Notes: a model not told the origin generated them from the letters alone. A stretch of 64,000 nt of DNA from Channallabes apus (GCA_030522415.1 CM060111.1:47111866-47175865); one strand, 5' to 3'; positions 43,005 to 54,246 are shown, counted from the first letter of the stretch. Numbers and translations are program-made.

Positions 43005-43387
43005 TGTCATGCACACGCAATCTGCGCCCGGCACTAGGACCCGGAAGTAAGACGGGCGCAAAACCAGGAAGTATAAAAGAGGTAAACAAACGATGGCTTA
43101 CCGCTCAGTCATTGAGTTCGGCCCATGTCAGCTCCAGTTGTCGTTTCAGCAAACCGTGAGTACTCACATGTTGGTTCCGTTGTCTTTTGCTATTGTGTGT
43201 GTATTTCTAGGACGCGGGTTAAATTTGTGTTTTTCCCTTGCTCCGTTTTTGTGAGAGTCCTTAAACTAAATCGCGTGGTTATCCTGCCTGCTCGCTTCTT
43301 TCCGCGTTTGGGTTTATCCTCCACGCTACATTGGGCTAACCGCTAAAGCTACGTCTTCTGGTCACCTCAGGTTAGTCCATCTTGACA
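43005..43387 (+). repeat. 5' LTR
   Basis: TGTCATGCACACGCAATCTG to CCATCTTGACA. TATA box TATAAAAG at 43072-43079. The predicted transcript start is GCTCAGTCATT at 43103, 31 nt from the TATA box. The sequence repeats exactly at 47764-48146. Confidence 0.95.
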
Positions 43388-43388
43388 G

Positions 43389-43399
43389 AATGACTGAGC
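43389..43399 (+). other. self-primer binding site overlapping the gag start codon
   Basis: AATGACTGAGC begins two nucleotides after the LTR. It is the exact reverse complement of GCTCAGTCATT at 43103-43113, the predicted RNA 5' end. The match is exactly 11 nt with mismatches on both sides. The gag ATG is bases 2-4 of this site. Confidence 0.8.
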
Positions 43400-44439
43400 C
43401 TTCCGCGGTAAACCCAGCGGATTATGCGAGTCTCTGCGACGTTGTAGATCAGCATGCGGCGTTAATCAATCAGCTAACCGGGGATCTCGCTTCCCTCCGC
43501 CGCGAGATCGCTGAGCTCCGGCGGGAGAATACGGATCTCCGCGCGGCTGTTGATGACGTCACTGCTCGATCGCACGCCGCGGAGGCCGCGGCGCCGCATC
43601 CCCCCCCTCCCCCTCCTTCTGATGTTTTTCTTTCTCTACCAGAGAAGTGGAACGGCACGGACGGGAAGTGCAGCGTATTTTTGACAGCTCTCGATCTGGT
43701 GTTTGAGTTTAATGCCACCAAGTACTCCACCGATCGCCTTCGCATTGCTCTTCTCGTTTCGTTGCTAAAAGGGCAGGCAGCAGAGTGGGCCACGGCAGTT
43801 CTCCAGGCGGATACAGACACCGCTCACTCATACAATGAGTTCACCCACCAACTTAAACTAACTTTTGAACATCCAGCGGGCGAGGTGGAGACCGACACCA
43901 GACTTTACCATCTGAGGCAGGGAGGGCTGTCCGTGAGCCGCTATACGGCCGAGTTTCGCACCCTTGCCGTTCAAACAACATGGGGCGATGCAGCGCTCCG
44001 GACATCCTACTACGAGGGACTGGCTTCTCGAATCAAGGACGAACTAGCCGGGCGAGAGCTTCCTGCGACCCTGGAGGGTCTGATCCAGCTCGCCCTCCGG
44101 ATCGACCAGCGCCTCCTCTCTCGCCCGAGGCCAGCCCCTCGCACCCTGCCACCTGCACCCCACTTCGCCGTCACCACTTCACGACCCGCACCCGCCTTCA
44201 CCGTCACCACTCCACGTCCCGCAGACTCCGCCACCTACGCCACCCCAGGACATGTCGGTTCTCCACCTCCTGCCGTGGTTGACACCGGAGCCGGGGAACC
44301 CATGCAACTAGGACGCGCCTCCTTGACCGCTGCAGAACGGGAGAGACGCTTCCGTGAAGGGCTCTGCGCCTATTGCGGGTCAGCCGCACATCACAGGGCA
44401 ACCTGTCCTTTCAGGCCGGGAAACGCCCAGGCCCGGTGA
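43390..44439 (+). CDS. gag: capsid/nucleocapsid polyprotein
   Basis: 349 aa. It has an N-terminal coiled coil (about 25-60, [20 protein letters not shown]) and a Pro-rich linker (about 70-80). The capsid-like region (about 82-230) contains [17 protein letters not shown] and [10 protein letters not shown] Pro/Thr-rich linker follows, then a CCHC zinc knuckle [14 protein letters not shown] at about 327-340. It packages the element RNA into particles. The ATG at 43390 is the first after the LTR and sits inside the primer site. The TGA at 44437 is read through by the frameshift signal at 44418. Confidence 0.9.
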   Translation: MTEPSAVNPADYASLCDVVDQHAALINQLTGDLASLRREIAELRRENTDLRAAVDDVTARSHAAEAAAPHPPPPPPSDVFLSLPEKWNGTDGKCSVFLTALDLVFEFNATKYSTDRLRIALLVSLLKGQAAEWATAVLQADTDTAHSYNEFTHQLKLTFEHPAGEVETDTRLYHLRQGGLSVSRYTAEFRTLAVQTTWGDAALRTSYYEGLASRIKDELAGRELPATLEGLIQLALRIDQRLLSRPRPAPRTLPPAPHFAVTTSRPAPAFTVTTPRPADSATYATPGHVGSPPPAVVDTGAGEPMQLGRASLTAAERERRFREGLCAYCGSAAHHRATCPFRPGNAQAR

Positions 44440-44463
44440 GAGAAGAGAGATACTCGCCGGGTC
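44418..44463 (+). promoter_or_regulatory. -1 ribosomal frameshift signal (gag to pol)
   Basis: The slippery heptamer G GGA AAC (44418-44424) is in the gag frame. After a 7-nt spacer comes a stem: CCCGGTGAG (44432-44440) pairs with CTCGCCGGG (44453-44461) with one G-U pair and a 12-nt loop. Two more pairs (44430-44431 with 44462-44463) can extend it. The gag stop codon lies in the 5' arm. Pol is in the -1 frame. Confidence 0.85.
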
Positions 44464-47111
44464 ACCTTCGTCTCTCCGCCATCACCACCAATTCCTCCCA
44501 TCTCACGGTTCAGGTACACCTCCAGGTTGGCCACAAACGAGTCCGAAGTGCTGCATTCATCGACTCCGGGGCAGCAGGTAACTTCATTGACTCCGCATAT
44601 GCCAAAACCCTGGGGGTTAAACTCGAGGCGTTATCCCAGCCCGTTCACATCACCTCTGTCGACGGTCGCCCCCTCTCCACCAGCCCAATAAACGCCCGAA
44701 CCGAACCCATCACCGTCTCCATCAACCAACACCATGAAAAGCTAAACTTTTTCGTCACCTCCATCTCCTCACCTCCCATCATCCTTGGACATCCCTGGCT
44801 GCTCCAGCATGACCCTCTCATCTCCTGGACCCAGAACCGGATCCTCCAATGGGGCGCGACCTGCACCGAACTGTGCCTACGGGCAACGGCTGGGACGTGC
44901 TCTAGGGAGTCCGAGGCCCCCGACGTCGACACCAACGCCATCCCAGAGCCGTATCGGGACCTGGCGGAGGTCTTCTGCAAAAGACGAGCTACTCATCTTC
45001 CTCCGCATCGACCCTACGACCTCACCATTGACCTCCAACCCGGTACAGTCCCACCCCGCGGCCACCTCTACTCCCTCACACCTACCGAGACGCAGGCCAT
45101 GGAGGAGTATGTGACCAACGCCCTTCGCCAAGGCACCATCAGGCCCTCCTCCTCACCTGCCGCCGCGGGGTTCTTCTTCGTGAAGAAGCGGGGCGGTGAA
45201 CTTCGTCCATGTGTCGACTATCGGGGGCTAAACAATATAACTATCAAAAACCGACACCCATTGCCTCTTACCAACTCAGCCCTGGACGCCCTCTCTGGCG
45301 CCACCATCTTCACTAAGTTGGACCTTCGGAGCGCCTACAACTTGGTGCGCATCAGGGAGGGCGATGAGTGGAAGACGGCCTTCATCACCCCTACTGGGCA
45401 CTATGAGAATCTCGTCATCCCCTTTGGACTGTGCAATGCCCCCGCCGCCTTCCAACACCTCATTAATGACATCCTTCGCGACATGCTCGGGCGGTGGGCG
45501 TTCGCCTACCTGGACGACATCCTCATCTACTCACGCACCATGGAAGAACATACCCAGCACGTCAGGGCGGTTCTAAAGAGATTACTCGCCCATCAACTGT
45601 ACTGTAAGTTGGAAAAGTGCGCTTTTCACGAGCGCTCCACCACGTTCCTGGGTTTTGTCATCTCGCCCCAGGGTGTGGCCATGGACCCGCAGAAGCTAGA
45701 GGTTGTGCGTCATTGGCCCCTACCCAAGACCCTCAAGCAACTTCAACGGTTTCTCGGGTTTGCGAATTTCTATCGTCGCTTTATCCGGGACTACAGTACA
45801 GTTGCCGCCCCCCTAACCGCTCTGACTCGCCCCTCACCCCTCCCTTTTCACCTCAACCCTGCAGCTGTCTCCTCTTTTAAGTCACTTTGTCACCGCTTCA
45901 CCACAGCACCGATTCTCCTCCATCCAGATGTCAGAAAATCATTCGTTGTGGAGGTGGATGCTTCAGATGTGGGCGCTGGAGCCATCCTCTCACAACGAGG
46001 TCCAGATCAGAAACTACACCCATGTAGTTTCTTCTCCAGAAAATTTGACTCCACTCAGCAGCGATACGGGGTAGGGGACCGCGAGCTGCTGGCCATAAAG
46101 TGGGCTCTGGAGGAGTGGCGTCACTGGCTCCAGGGCGCCAGTGAGCCATTCATAGTCTGGACGGACCACCAAAACCTCATAACCATCAAGAATCTGAACC
46201 AGTTAAACCCACGACAGGCGCGGTGGGCCTTATTTTTCGAAAATTACGATTTCCACCTCTCGTACCGCCCGGGCTCCAAGAACACAAAAGCGGACGCTCT
46301 CTCCCGACAGCTGGAAGTGGACGTTCCCCGGGCGGACCCCGCGCCTGTCCTTCCATCGTCCAGGATCATCGCCCCACTCCAACTAGACCTGGAAACGAGA
46401 GTCCGCCAGGCGCAGGCTACAGAGACCGAACCGGCAGGTGTGCCACCTGGACGACTCTTTGTGCCCGAGAGGATGCGATCAGAAGTCCTCCAGTGGGGTC
46501 ATTCCTCTCCCATCTCAGGACACCCGGGCACTCGACGGACGCTCCAATTCCTCCAACGAGACTTCTGGTGGCCATCCCTCACGAAAGACGTCCAAGAGTT
46601 CGTTCAGGCATGCCCAGTGTGCGCCAGGGCCAAAACCACCAATCAACCAACCCCCGGTGAGCTGCAACCACTCCCAGTTCCTCGACGGCCCTGGACGCAC
46701 ATTGCCGTCGACTTCATCACGGGCCTGCCGGTCTCCGAAGGAAAGGACACCATTCTCACCATCGTCGACCGGTTCTCTAAAGCCGTGCACCTGGTGGCTC
46801 TCGCCGGACTCCCGTCAGCCAAAGAAACAGCAGAGCTGATTTTAGAGCACGTAGTCCGTCTGCATGGGTTCCCCAAGGACATCGTCTCGGACAGAGGGCC
46901 CCAGTTCACAGCCCGGTTCTGGAAAGCCTTCTGCCGTCTGATCGACTCCACCTGCAGTCTCTCATCTGGATATCACCCACAGACTAACGGTCAGACGGAG
47001 CGGACCAACCAACAGCTGGAGCGCTATCTGAGATGTTTCATAGCTGATCGACAGCGCTCATCTGGGCTGAACTGTCACACAACCTCCACACCTCCTCTGC
47101 CACCAACCTAA
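44425..47111 (+). CDS. pol: protease, RT, RNase H, integrase (first part)
   Basis: Expressed by -1 frameshift; the in-frame ATG at 44373 is probably not used. Protease DSG ([12 protein letters not shown]) lies about 45 codons in. RT has [31 protein letters not shown] (first Asp), [11 protein letters not shown] and the catalytic YLDDILIYS. RNase H has [16 protein letters not shown] and [19 protein letters not shown]. Integrase has the HHCC domain (SGHPGTRRT ... CPVCARAK), then [10 protein letters not shown] (D), [16 protein letters not shown] (D) and [19 protein letters not shown] (E). After [12 protein letters not shown] the frame changes and a stop follows at 47109. Confidence 0.9.
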
Positions 47112-47809
47112 GCCCATTTGAGGTATGTTACGGTTTCCAACCTTCGATGTTCAACCACCCAGAACCGGAGGTTGATGTACCGTCCGCCCAACAGTTGGTC
47201 CGCAGATGTCGGCGGCTATGGATTACAACCAACCGGGCCATCCAACGCGCCAACGATCGCTACACCCACCAACACCGCCGTCGACATCCTCCGGGACGAT
47301 TGTACCATGTAGGTGACAAGGTATGGCTTTCTACAAAGAACCTCCACCTTCACATCGAATCAAAAAAACTCTCACCCAGATTTATCGGACCATACCGCAT
47401 CACCCACAGGATTAACCCTGTCACCTACCGGCTCCAGCTGCCTGCGGCGCTCCGGATCCATCCAGTCTTCCACCTGTCCCAGTTCAAGCCCTTCATCACC
47501 TCACCCATGATTCCACCCACCCCCCCAGCTCCTCCTCCCCGGATCATCGACGGCGGTCCCGCCTACACCGTGCGCCGAATCCTCGACTCGCGCCCTCGGG
47601 GCAAAGGTACGCAATACCTGGTGGACTGGGAGGGCTATGGCCCCGAGGAGCGATCTTGGATCCCGGCCCGGTTCATTCTCGACCCGGAGCTAATTCGGGA
47701 CTACCGTCACAGGGTATCCTCCGCCCCAGGACCGTCAGGAGCCAGTCCTGGACAGGGGGGTACTGTCATGCACACGCAATCTGCGCCCGGCACTAGGACC
47801 CGGAAGTAA
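47112..47809 (+). pseudogene. integrase C terminus and chromodomain (shifted frame)
   Basis: The open frame from 47147 continues the integrase in a frame one base back from the first part. It contains [13 protein letters not shown], a GPY/F-type block [20 protein letters not shown], and a chromodomain ([20 protein letters not shown], then [13 protein letters not shown]). Chromodomains on integrase are the hallmark of chromoviruses and steer insertion toward marked chromatin. The stop at 47807 lies 46 bp inside the 3' LTR. A single small indel near 47060-47110 explains the break. Confidence 0.85.
47747..47763 (+). other. polypurine tract
   Basis: The G-rich run GGACAGGGGGG, followed by TAC directly before the 3' LTR TGTCA, fits the plus-strand primer site of sushi-like elements. 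Confidence 0.6.
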
Positions 47810-48146
47810 GACGGGCGCAAAACCAGGAAGTATAAAAGAGGTAAACAAACGATGGCTTACCGCTCAGTCATTGAGTTCGGCCCATGTCAGCTCCAGTTGT
47901 CGTTTCAGCAAACCGTGAGTACTCACATGTTGGTTCCGTTGTCTTTTGCTATTGTGTGTGTATTTCTAGGACGCGGGTTAAATTTGTGTTTTTCCCTTGC
48001 TCCGTTTTTGTGAGAGTCCTTAAACTAAATCGCGTGGTTATCCTGCCTGCTCGCTTCTTTCCGCGTTTGGGTTTATCCTCCACGCTACATTGGGCTAACC
48101 GCTAAAGCTACGTCTTCTGGTCACCTCAGGTTAGTCCATCTTGACA
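47764..48146 (+). repeat. 3' LTR
   Basis: 383 bp, apparently identical to the 5' LTR, ending TTGACA before the GCGTG duplication. Confidence 0.95.
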
Positions 48147-48190
48147 GCGTGTATGTGCTGCATTCTGCTACCGTTCTCCAGATCTAGCTA

Positions 48191-48194
48191 ATAG

Positions 48195-48271
<77 letters not shown>
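48191..48271. repeat. (TG)n microsatellite
   Basis: About 36 uninterrupted TG units inside MITE-like element X copy 2. Copy 1 has only a short CA tract at the corresponding place. Confidence 0.95.
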
Positions 48272-48273
<2 letters not shown>

Positions 48274-48385
48274 TGAGATTACATTGTGTAGCCACTAAAC
48301 TCACTCGTCCTCCAAGTTCCCTGCTAGCGTCGAAAACGCTCCAGTATTATAGAAGTTTGTGTGTACTGTATGATACAATAAATGA

Positions 48386-50087
48386 TTATTCATAATGATA
48401 ATCTGTCTATCGTACAAAAACACGGACACAAATTTAACTCATTTGAAATTGTCTATAGTAACATAAGTGTATTTAAGTATATTAAATCAGCTCAGTCGAT
48501 TCCACTAATTATAATTTACAGACCTCCAGGGCCGTATTCTGCATTTCTTAGTGAATTTGCAGATTTCATCTCAGACCTGGTCATTTCTGTAGACAAAGTG
48601 TTAATTGCTGGAGATTTTAACATTCATTTTGAGAATACAGAAGACCCTCTGAGAACAGCATTTATGTCCATACTGGACTCCGTAGGCGTAAATCAGTGTG
48701 TAGTAGGACCCACTCATAAAGCAGGTCACACTTTAGATTTAGTAATATTCTTCGGATTAATTATAAGAAATGTATTCATAATTCCACTGTCTGAAATTAT
48801 CTCAGATCACTATCTTGTCTCCATTCAAGTGTGTCACAGTGATAATGTACGCACAGCACCGCGCTACCGTATTAAACGTACATTCACATCAACTACCACA
48901 CAGAGTTTTATCAGTAATCTCCCAGAGTTACCAACTTCGATTAGGCCACCGTCTGACCCCACAGAACTCGATCAGGCGACTGAATATTTAGAGTCGACAT
49001 TTCGTTGTACCTCAGATAATGTAGCTCCAGCTAAAAGAAAAATTATTAGAGATAAGAAACTCGCTCCCTGGTATAACGATCACACGCGCACTTTAAAACA
49101 GACTGCTCGGAAATTAGAGCGTAAATGGCGTCAAACTAAATTGTTGGTATTTCAAATAGCATGGAAAGAGAGCATCCTGAACTATAGGAAAGCTCTTAGT
49201 GTAGCTAGATCAACGTATCTCTCCACTCTTATAGAAGAAAATTAAAATAATCCTAGATTTTTATTTAATACCGTAGCCAAATTAACCAGAAATAAGACCA
49301 CTACAGAAATCTCCACAACAACATCATGCAATAGTGAGGACTTCATGAACTTTTTTAATAATAAAATTATAAATATCAGGCATAAAATTGAGGTTTTGAA
49401 ACCGAACAATGTAATTGATACAGATGTTAACCTAGCCATGTCAGATTCAAACCTAGAATACTTTACTCCCCTTGAAGAGAATGAACTAATTTCACTCATC
49501 TCTTCTGCAAATTCATCAACCTATATATTAGATCCTATATACCTGATGAGAAAAACCATCTTACTAAAGTTGAGCAATGTGTGCAGGACATAAGAAATTG
49601 GATGCTAATTAACTTCCTTCTGCTTAATCCGGATAAGACAGAAGTTCTAGTCATAGGACCGCATACAGCTAGAAGTAAAATCTTAGATCACACCGTAACT
49701 TTAGATGGCCTTTCTGTTCCGTCAAGTGCAACAGTAAAAGACCTCGACGTGATTATAGATTCCAGCCTTTCATTTGAAGCTCATGTAGATAATATCACCA
49801 GGATAGCATTCTTTCACCTCAGAAATATCGCCAAGATAAGAAATATATTGTCGCTAAACGATGCAGAAAAACTAGTTCATGCTTTTATCACTTCTAGGTT
49901 GGACTATTGTAATGCCTTACTGTCTGATTGTTCAGTTAGGTGCTTAAACAAGCTTCAGCTAGTCCAGAATGCAGCAGCGAGAGTCCTCACTAGAACCAGA
50001 AGATATGAGCACATCACCCCTATCCTATCTTCACTACATTGGCTCCCTGTGAAATTTCGCATTGATTTTAAAATACTACTCTTGACA
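48386..50087 (+). mobile_element. L2 LINE copy with RT deleted
   Basis: It begins inside the endonuclease (HGHKFNSFEIVYSNISVF) and ends abruptly in the C-terminal domain (FKILLLT). The frame 48382-49245 carries [17 protein letters not shown] and the catalytic SDH (EIISDHYLVSIQV). It ends at a TAA (49243) created by one A-to-T change relative to 10726. At about 49540 LDPI joins directly to [11 protein letters not shown] sequence, so the RT palm is missing. The last frame (49581-50108) is the post-RT region. Confidence 0.85.
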
Positions 50088-50215
50088 GTCTCGGATCGAT
50101 TGATTTAAGTGCGCACCAAAGTACCGAGATTGCATTCACATCAACGCAAACGAACCGAACCAAGGGACCAAACACGTTTGGTGCGCACCAAATGCTGTAG
50201 GTGTGAAAGCACCCT
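50088..50215. repeat. short TIR-like repeat (GTGCGCACCAAA)
   Basis: GTGCGCACCAAAGTACCGAG near the left and CGTTTGGTGCGCACC with GGTGTGAAAGCACCCTT on the right. Endings of the GGTGTGAAAGCACCC type are frequent in fish DNA transposons. No coding sequence. Confidence 0.4.
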
Positions 50216-50666
50216 TAAGTATGCTTTGGCACGCTAGGATTTAATATACTTAGCATACTTTTTTTTTACTTGGGTTTGTTCAATGTTAATGTTTATGAGT
50301 CCACCGTTACTGAACAATAAATGAAATCACTGCATTGGAGTATAAACCACATTATCTGTGAACCATGGTAGTGTTGATGGTTTACTGCATCTAGGACAAT
50401 ATAGGATGACTTGCCATCATTGATGGAACTATGAATTCAGAATTATACTCCTACGGTCCTCCTTTGGAGAGTATCGGGCCGGCACATCCATGCTCAATCG
50501 AGCAGCTGAAACCTGAGTGTGAATATTCAACATGTTTTAAATAATGAGCTGTGAGGCACGAGCAGGATGCAGCATCGCAGTAGCAGCCAATAAAATGTAA
50601 CGCTAATCAATTTGATGCAAACTTTGACGTTGTCATTGGTCTTTTCAACCAATTGATATTAAACAG
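50216..50666. other. no gene recognised
   Basis: Right end of the AT-rich Y element to about 50270, then unassigned sequence. Confidence 0.4.
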
Positions 50667-50965
50667 GCACGGTGGTGTACTGTAGTCGCTAGCACTGTCG
50701 CCTTACACCTCCAGGGTCTGGGTTCGATTCCCAGCCAGGAATCCAATCACAGTCCTCCCACAGTCCAAAAACATGCAGATTAGGCTAATTGGCGTTCCCA
50801 AATCGCCGTAGTGTGTGAAGGATGTGTGTGTGCCCTGCGATGGATCAGCACGCTGTCCAAGGTGTATTCCGCCTCATGCCCTAAGTCTCCTGGGACAGGC
50901 TCCAGGCCCCCGCAACCCTGAATACAGGATTAAATGGTATAGACAATAAGTGAGTGAGTGATATT
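50667..50965 (+). repeat. tRNA-derived SINE (40159 family)
   Basis: Starts GGCACGGTGGTGTACTGTAG, contains B box GGTTCGATTCCC and the tail AACCCTGAATACAGGATTAA followed by GTGAGTGAGTGA. Somewhat diverged. Confidence 0.8.
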
Positions 50966-51334
50966 AAACATTTGGGACAACATTCACAAGAGGATTTTTA
51001 ACATCATTCAGCTGTGAAAAGACAAAAACACTGCAAGTTTTCTTCTCAAGCAGTGAGCGTCACTAGTGAGTGTATTTTATATTATGTCCATTATGGACAT
51101 GTCAGTGTTTCCCGTCTCTGAAATGTTACTTTGGATGTTGTGATCACTTTTTGCTCGAAAATCTTTGGATTTGACGCTGTTCTTGAAGTTCTGTGAGTTT
51201 AAATGCTGTTATAAATGCCACTCATGCCTCAGTCTCCACCCCACATTACAGTAATGCATGTTTGTGTGTTTAATTTAATTGATGAGGTGCATTTGTATTT
51301 TGACTGACTGCACAAGTATTTTCCATGTTAGTGC

Positions 51335-52715
51335 CCTTTTCAAAAAAATATATACTAAGTATACTTGCGCCATAATAATTTTCAGTATATTTAAGTATAA
51401 TGGATTAATTAATTTAAAGTGTGCTATTTTCAACATACTAATTTTGTGCTAAATATATTGTAATAAAGATGTAGTAAAGCACAATTTTAAGTGTATTAAG
51501 TATACTTTTATGTGCTAAATTGAGACAATTTTAAGTATACTTAGTACACTTAAAGTATATGGCTGTGTGTGTACTAACGTACATACCTGACAGTAATTAA
51601 TACAATTTAAGTATATATTTAATGTATTATGAGTACATTACAGCTATTTTTACTGTGTTACAAATACATGATTAATACACTATGAGTATATTCTTATTGC
51701 AGCAGTAGCTGTTATACTTCTGGCCAATTACAAGTACTAAAAAAGTACACTTTGTGGTTAATACAAATATACTTTATTGTATCATACAGTACACACAACA
51801 TGTACATTTAGGCATTAGGCAGACACTCTTATCCAGAGTGACTTCCTTTTTTATATATATATATATATCTCATGACACAACAGAGCAGTTGAGGGTTAAG
51901 TTGAGGCTCAAGGGCCCAACAGTGGCAACTTGGTGGTTGTGGGGTTTGAACCTGGGATCTTCTGAACCGTAGTCCAATGCCTTAACCACTGAGCTACACC
52001 TGACCTTCTATACTAGCTACAATCTTCTATCCTAGAGTATTGCAAATGTGTACCAGTACACTAAAGGTGTTTAGGATAATTTACAAATGCTAAATGCACT
52101 TTCTACACTACAACCTGTTTTTGAAACACATTACATCAGTAATTATGAGGCAAATTTAATTTGCACAAGGTTACAAAAACGCACTACTATAGTTTATTTG
52201 TGTTTAACAAAATGTGTTCACAATCAGCCAATCAGGAAACAGATGAGAGAGTGCAAACATAAATGATCTTGAACGGGCAAAAACTATTTTCAGCGTTCAA
52301 AAACGAGTCTAACTCACGAGAGAGTAGTGCACTAAATATAATTCATGTTCATTCATTTTCTATACCGCTTAATCCTGTGTTCGTACATTTAAATTTAACT
52401 GATAATATACTGAGACTACCGTATATTAAAAATTGTATTCTGTACATTTGTACAATGATTATTTCAAGGATATATATATTTTTAAATATACCAAAAATAC
52501 ATTGAAAAACAAGTTTAAATAAGTATACTTTGGAAATTAGACCAGCCTTTCACTTAAAGTATATTTTCCAATAATACAATTATTTTGAAGTAAATTAAAA
52601 ATTAAATTCCAAAATTTGGTAAAAACATGATGTTAGTATACTTTTTCTATATTAACTGTACAATGTTTTGTTAGTATATTTGCAGTGTATTATCGAGGAT
52701 GGAGTATTTATTGTT
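51335..52715 (-). mobile_element. second, inverted copy of AT-rich element Y
   Basis: 52030-52210 is the reverse complement of about 42660-42860. 52260-52340 and 52385-52720 match 40010-41170 in reverse without element X and without the SINE. 51770-51797 matches 48358-48385. The block 51340-51740 is full of AGTATACTT-type motifs. A SINE tail fragment (52344-52384) and a V-SINE (51801-52006) are nested. Confidence 0.7.
51801..52006 (-). mobile_element. V-SINE
   Basis: Antisense V-SINE with the full head (GAGCTACACCTGACC), B box GGGTTTGAACC, core and LINE-like tail. A (TA)n tract lies at 51855-51869. Confidence 0.85.
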
Positions 52716-53156
52716 CCCCCAGTGTGTATATTGTTCCCCATCAGATTGTTCTGTATAGAGTCATGTTTTCATACAGTAGGACCCACCCCGAGGTGTGTGA
52801 AGCCGGAACATTAAACCAAGGCCAGTGTTTAACAGCTGACTGTAAGAACTGCTTCATTTCTCAACACCACAAATCACAGCAGCTTCATTTACATCTGCAG
52901 TACCAGGATCACCTCTAATCATTAATGAGAAACATGATACCTTTTGGACTTTACACACAATCTACCCTGAAGAGGTTCCATAATCCACTGCACACACATC
53001 ACGACAATTAAAAAAAAAATTGTAATTAATTAAAAGAAAAAAAAAATCCTTACTTCTGAATGTTCTTTGTCATATTGTCCATGAAGAATTCTTATGAAGG
53101 TTATGGTGCCCCTGCAGGATACAGCTGGAAAAGACGTATTCTTATCTTATATGAGA

Positions 53157-53493
53157 GGTGTTCGAGTCAAAGCGGGACTTTTGATTGTACAGAATAACAG
53201 AACACAGTTCTGAGAGTAAAAACCCCCTTTATGTCTCTATATAATCCCCTGATACACTAATGCACTTACCCCAGTGTCTCACTAGTGCTTTAAGTTGTGA
53301 CAAGTTCAGTGATCAGGCGTTCCAAACACTGAATGTTCTCGGGAACGACTGCAGTGGGCTCTGATCAACCTCAGTCGGGATCGTCATTCACAGATGTACA
53401 GCCTTCTTTAAAGCAGGTCTCATCACCGTACTGTGACTGAAGTCTTCTGTAAATGTCAATCAGTTTAACGCCTTCATTCAGCAGAAATTAAAC

Positions 53494-53537
<44 letters not shown>

Positions 53538-53670
53538 TGCTGTATATATATTCCAAGTGAAGAAAAGGGATCAGAGAATGACTTTGGATCCTCAAACCCA
53601 AGTCATGTTCTCATCTGGCCAGTGCTACAGAGCACCGAACACCAGGACGCTGAGGCACAAGAACAGTCGG

Positions 53671-53735
<65 letters not shown>

Positions 53736-53842
53736 GTTGTCTCTGGAAGCTTCTGTCACCAAAATAAATTCCCTCAATGTGCGAACATACTTGGCAATAA
53801 AGCTGAATTTTATTACCAGTCCCGGTTTGACTTGAACACCCC
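53157..53842. mobile_element. mariner-like non-autonomous element
   Basis: The ends GTGTTCGAGTCAAAGCGGGAC (53159) and the inverse GTCCCGGTTTGACTTGAACAC (to about 53841) form imperfect terminal repeats. The interior has (TA)n at 53491-53534 and (TG)n at 53673-53733. No transposase frame is intact. Another terminus of this family is at 18432. Confidence 0.65.
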
Positions 53843-54243
53843 TTGAGGACTTGAACTGAGCCTCATTATAGGGATCTTACTGTACACATTACTAATATAG
53901 TTATAATATCAATACAGTACAAATACAAACAATAAACTTTGACTTCAAATTGAAATGGATGTTTAATACTCACTGTGGTGTCACTCGTTCTCTTCTCACA
54001 AGCTGATGACTTTCAGTTTCCTTTTCTCACAGAGACACACAGATCTGTTTAGTTTCTATAGAAATCAGGGTGGAGTCTGTATTATAGTCTTACTGTATAA
54101 CGTTATTGTATAGTCTTACTGTATAGTGTTACTGTGTTACTGTGTGTTTACAGTCTGTTCTCACTGAGTCTCTACTGGAAGTGCCAAAGTAGGAACAAGA
54201 GAAAAAAGAAACTCGATTTCCTGTTTAAAGTGGAGAGAGGAAA

Positions 54244-54246
<3 letters not shown>

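Larger units (their letters stand above)
43005..48146 (+). mobile_element. complete sushi-like Ty3/gypsy chromovirus
   Basis: Two 383-bp LTRs, gag, pol (protease, RT, RNase H, integrase) and a C-terminal chromodomain. The target duplication GCGTG is at 43000-43004 and 48147-48151. The LTRs look identical by eye, so the insertion is recent. It has the Tf1/sushi layout (self-primer, gag/pol in different frames, chromodomain). The only visible defect is a frame change in the integrase near 47060-47110. Confidence 0.95.
42863..48348 (+). repeat. MITE-like element X, copy 2, split by the gypsy element
   Basis: The left part 42863-43004 (TATTGTGGGCGGGGC) and the right part 48147-48348 (to GAAAACGCTCCAGTATTAT) together equal copy 1 in reverse. 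The right part contains an expanded (TG)n tract (48195-48267). Confidence 0.65.
40002..50270 (+). mobile_element. AT-rich TIR element (Y), expanded by nested insertions
   Basis: The left end CCCCAGTGAAAAAAAATGCA (about 40004) and the right end, read inverted from about 50270 (ACCCAAGTAAAAAAAAAGTA), look like diverged terminal repeats. Native Y sequence is at 40004-40158, 40528-40704, 40973-about 41570, 42640-42862, 48349-48385 and 50200-50270. This is inferred by matching a second, inverted copy at 51335-52715. Many short AGTATACTT-type motifs are typical of the element. No transposase. Confidence 0.5.

Noticed and set aside
44373..44424. Independent ATG start for pol at 44373
   Set aside because: A -1 frameshift signal sits at 44418-44463 and pol overlaps gag, so pol is best read as a frameshift product.
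53557..53846. Open frames with poly-VC tract
   Set aside because: They are translations of the (TG)n tract inside the mariner-like element.
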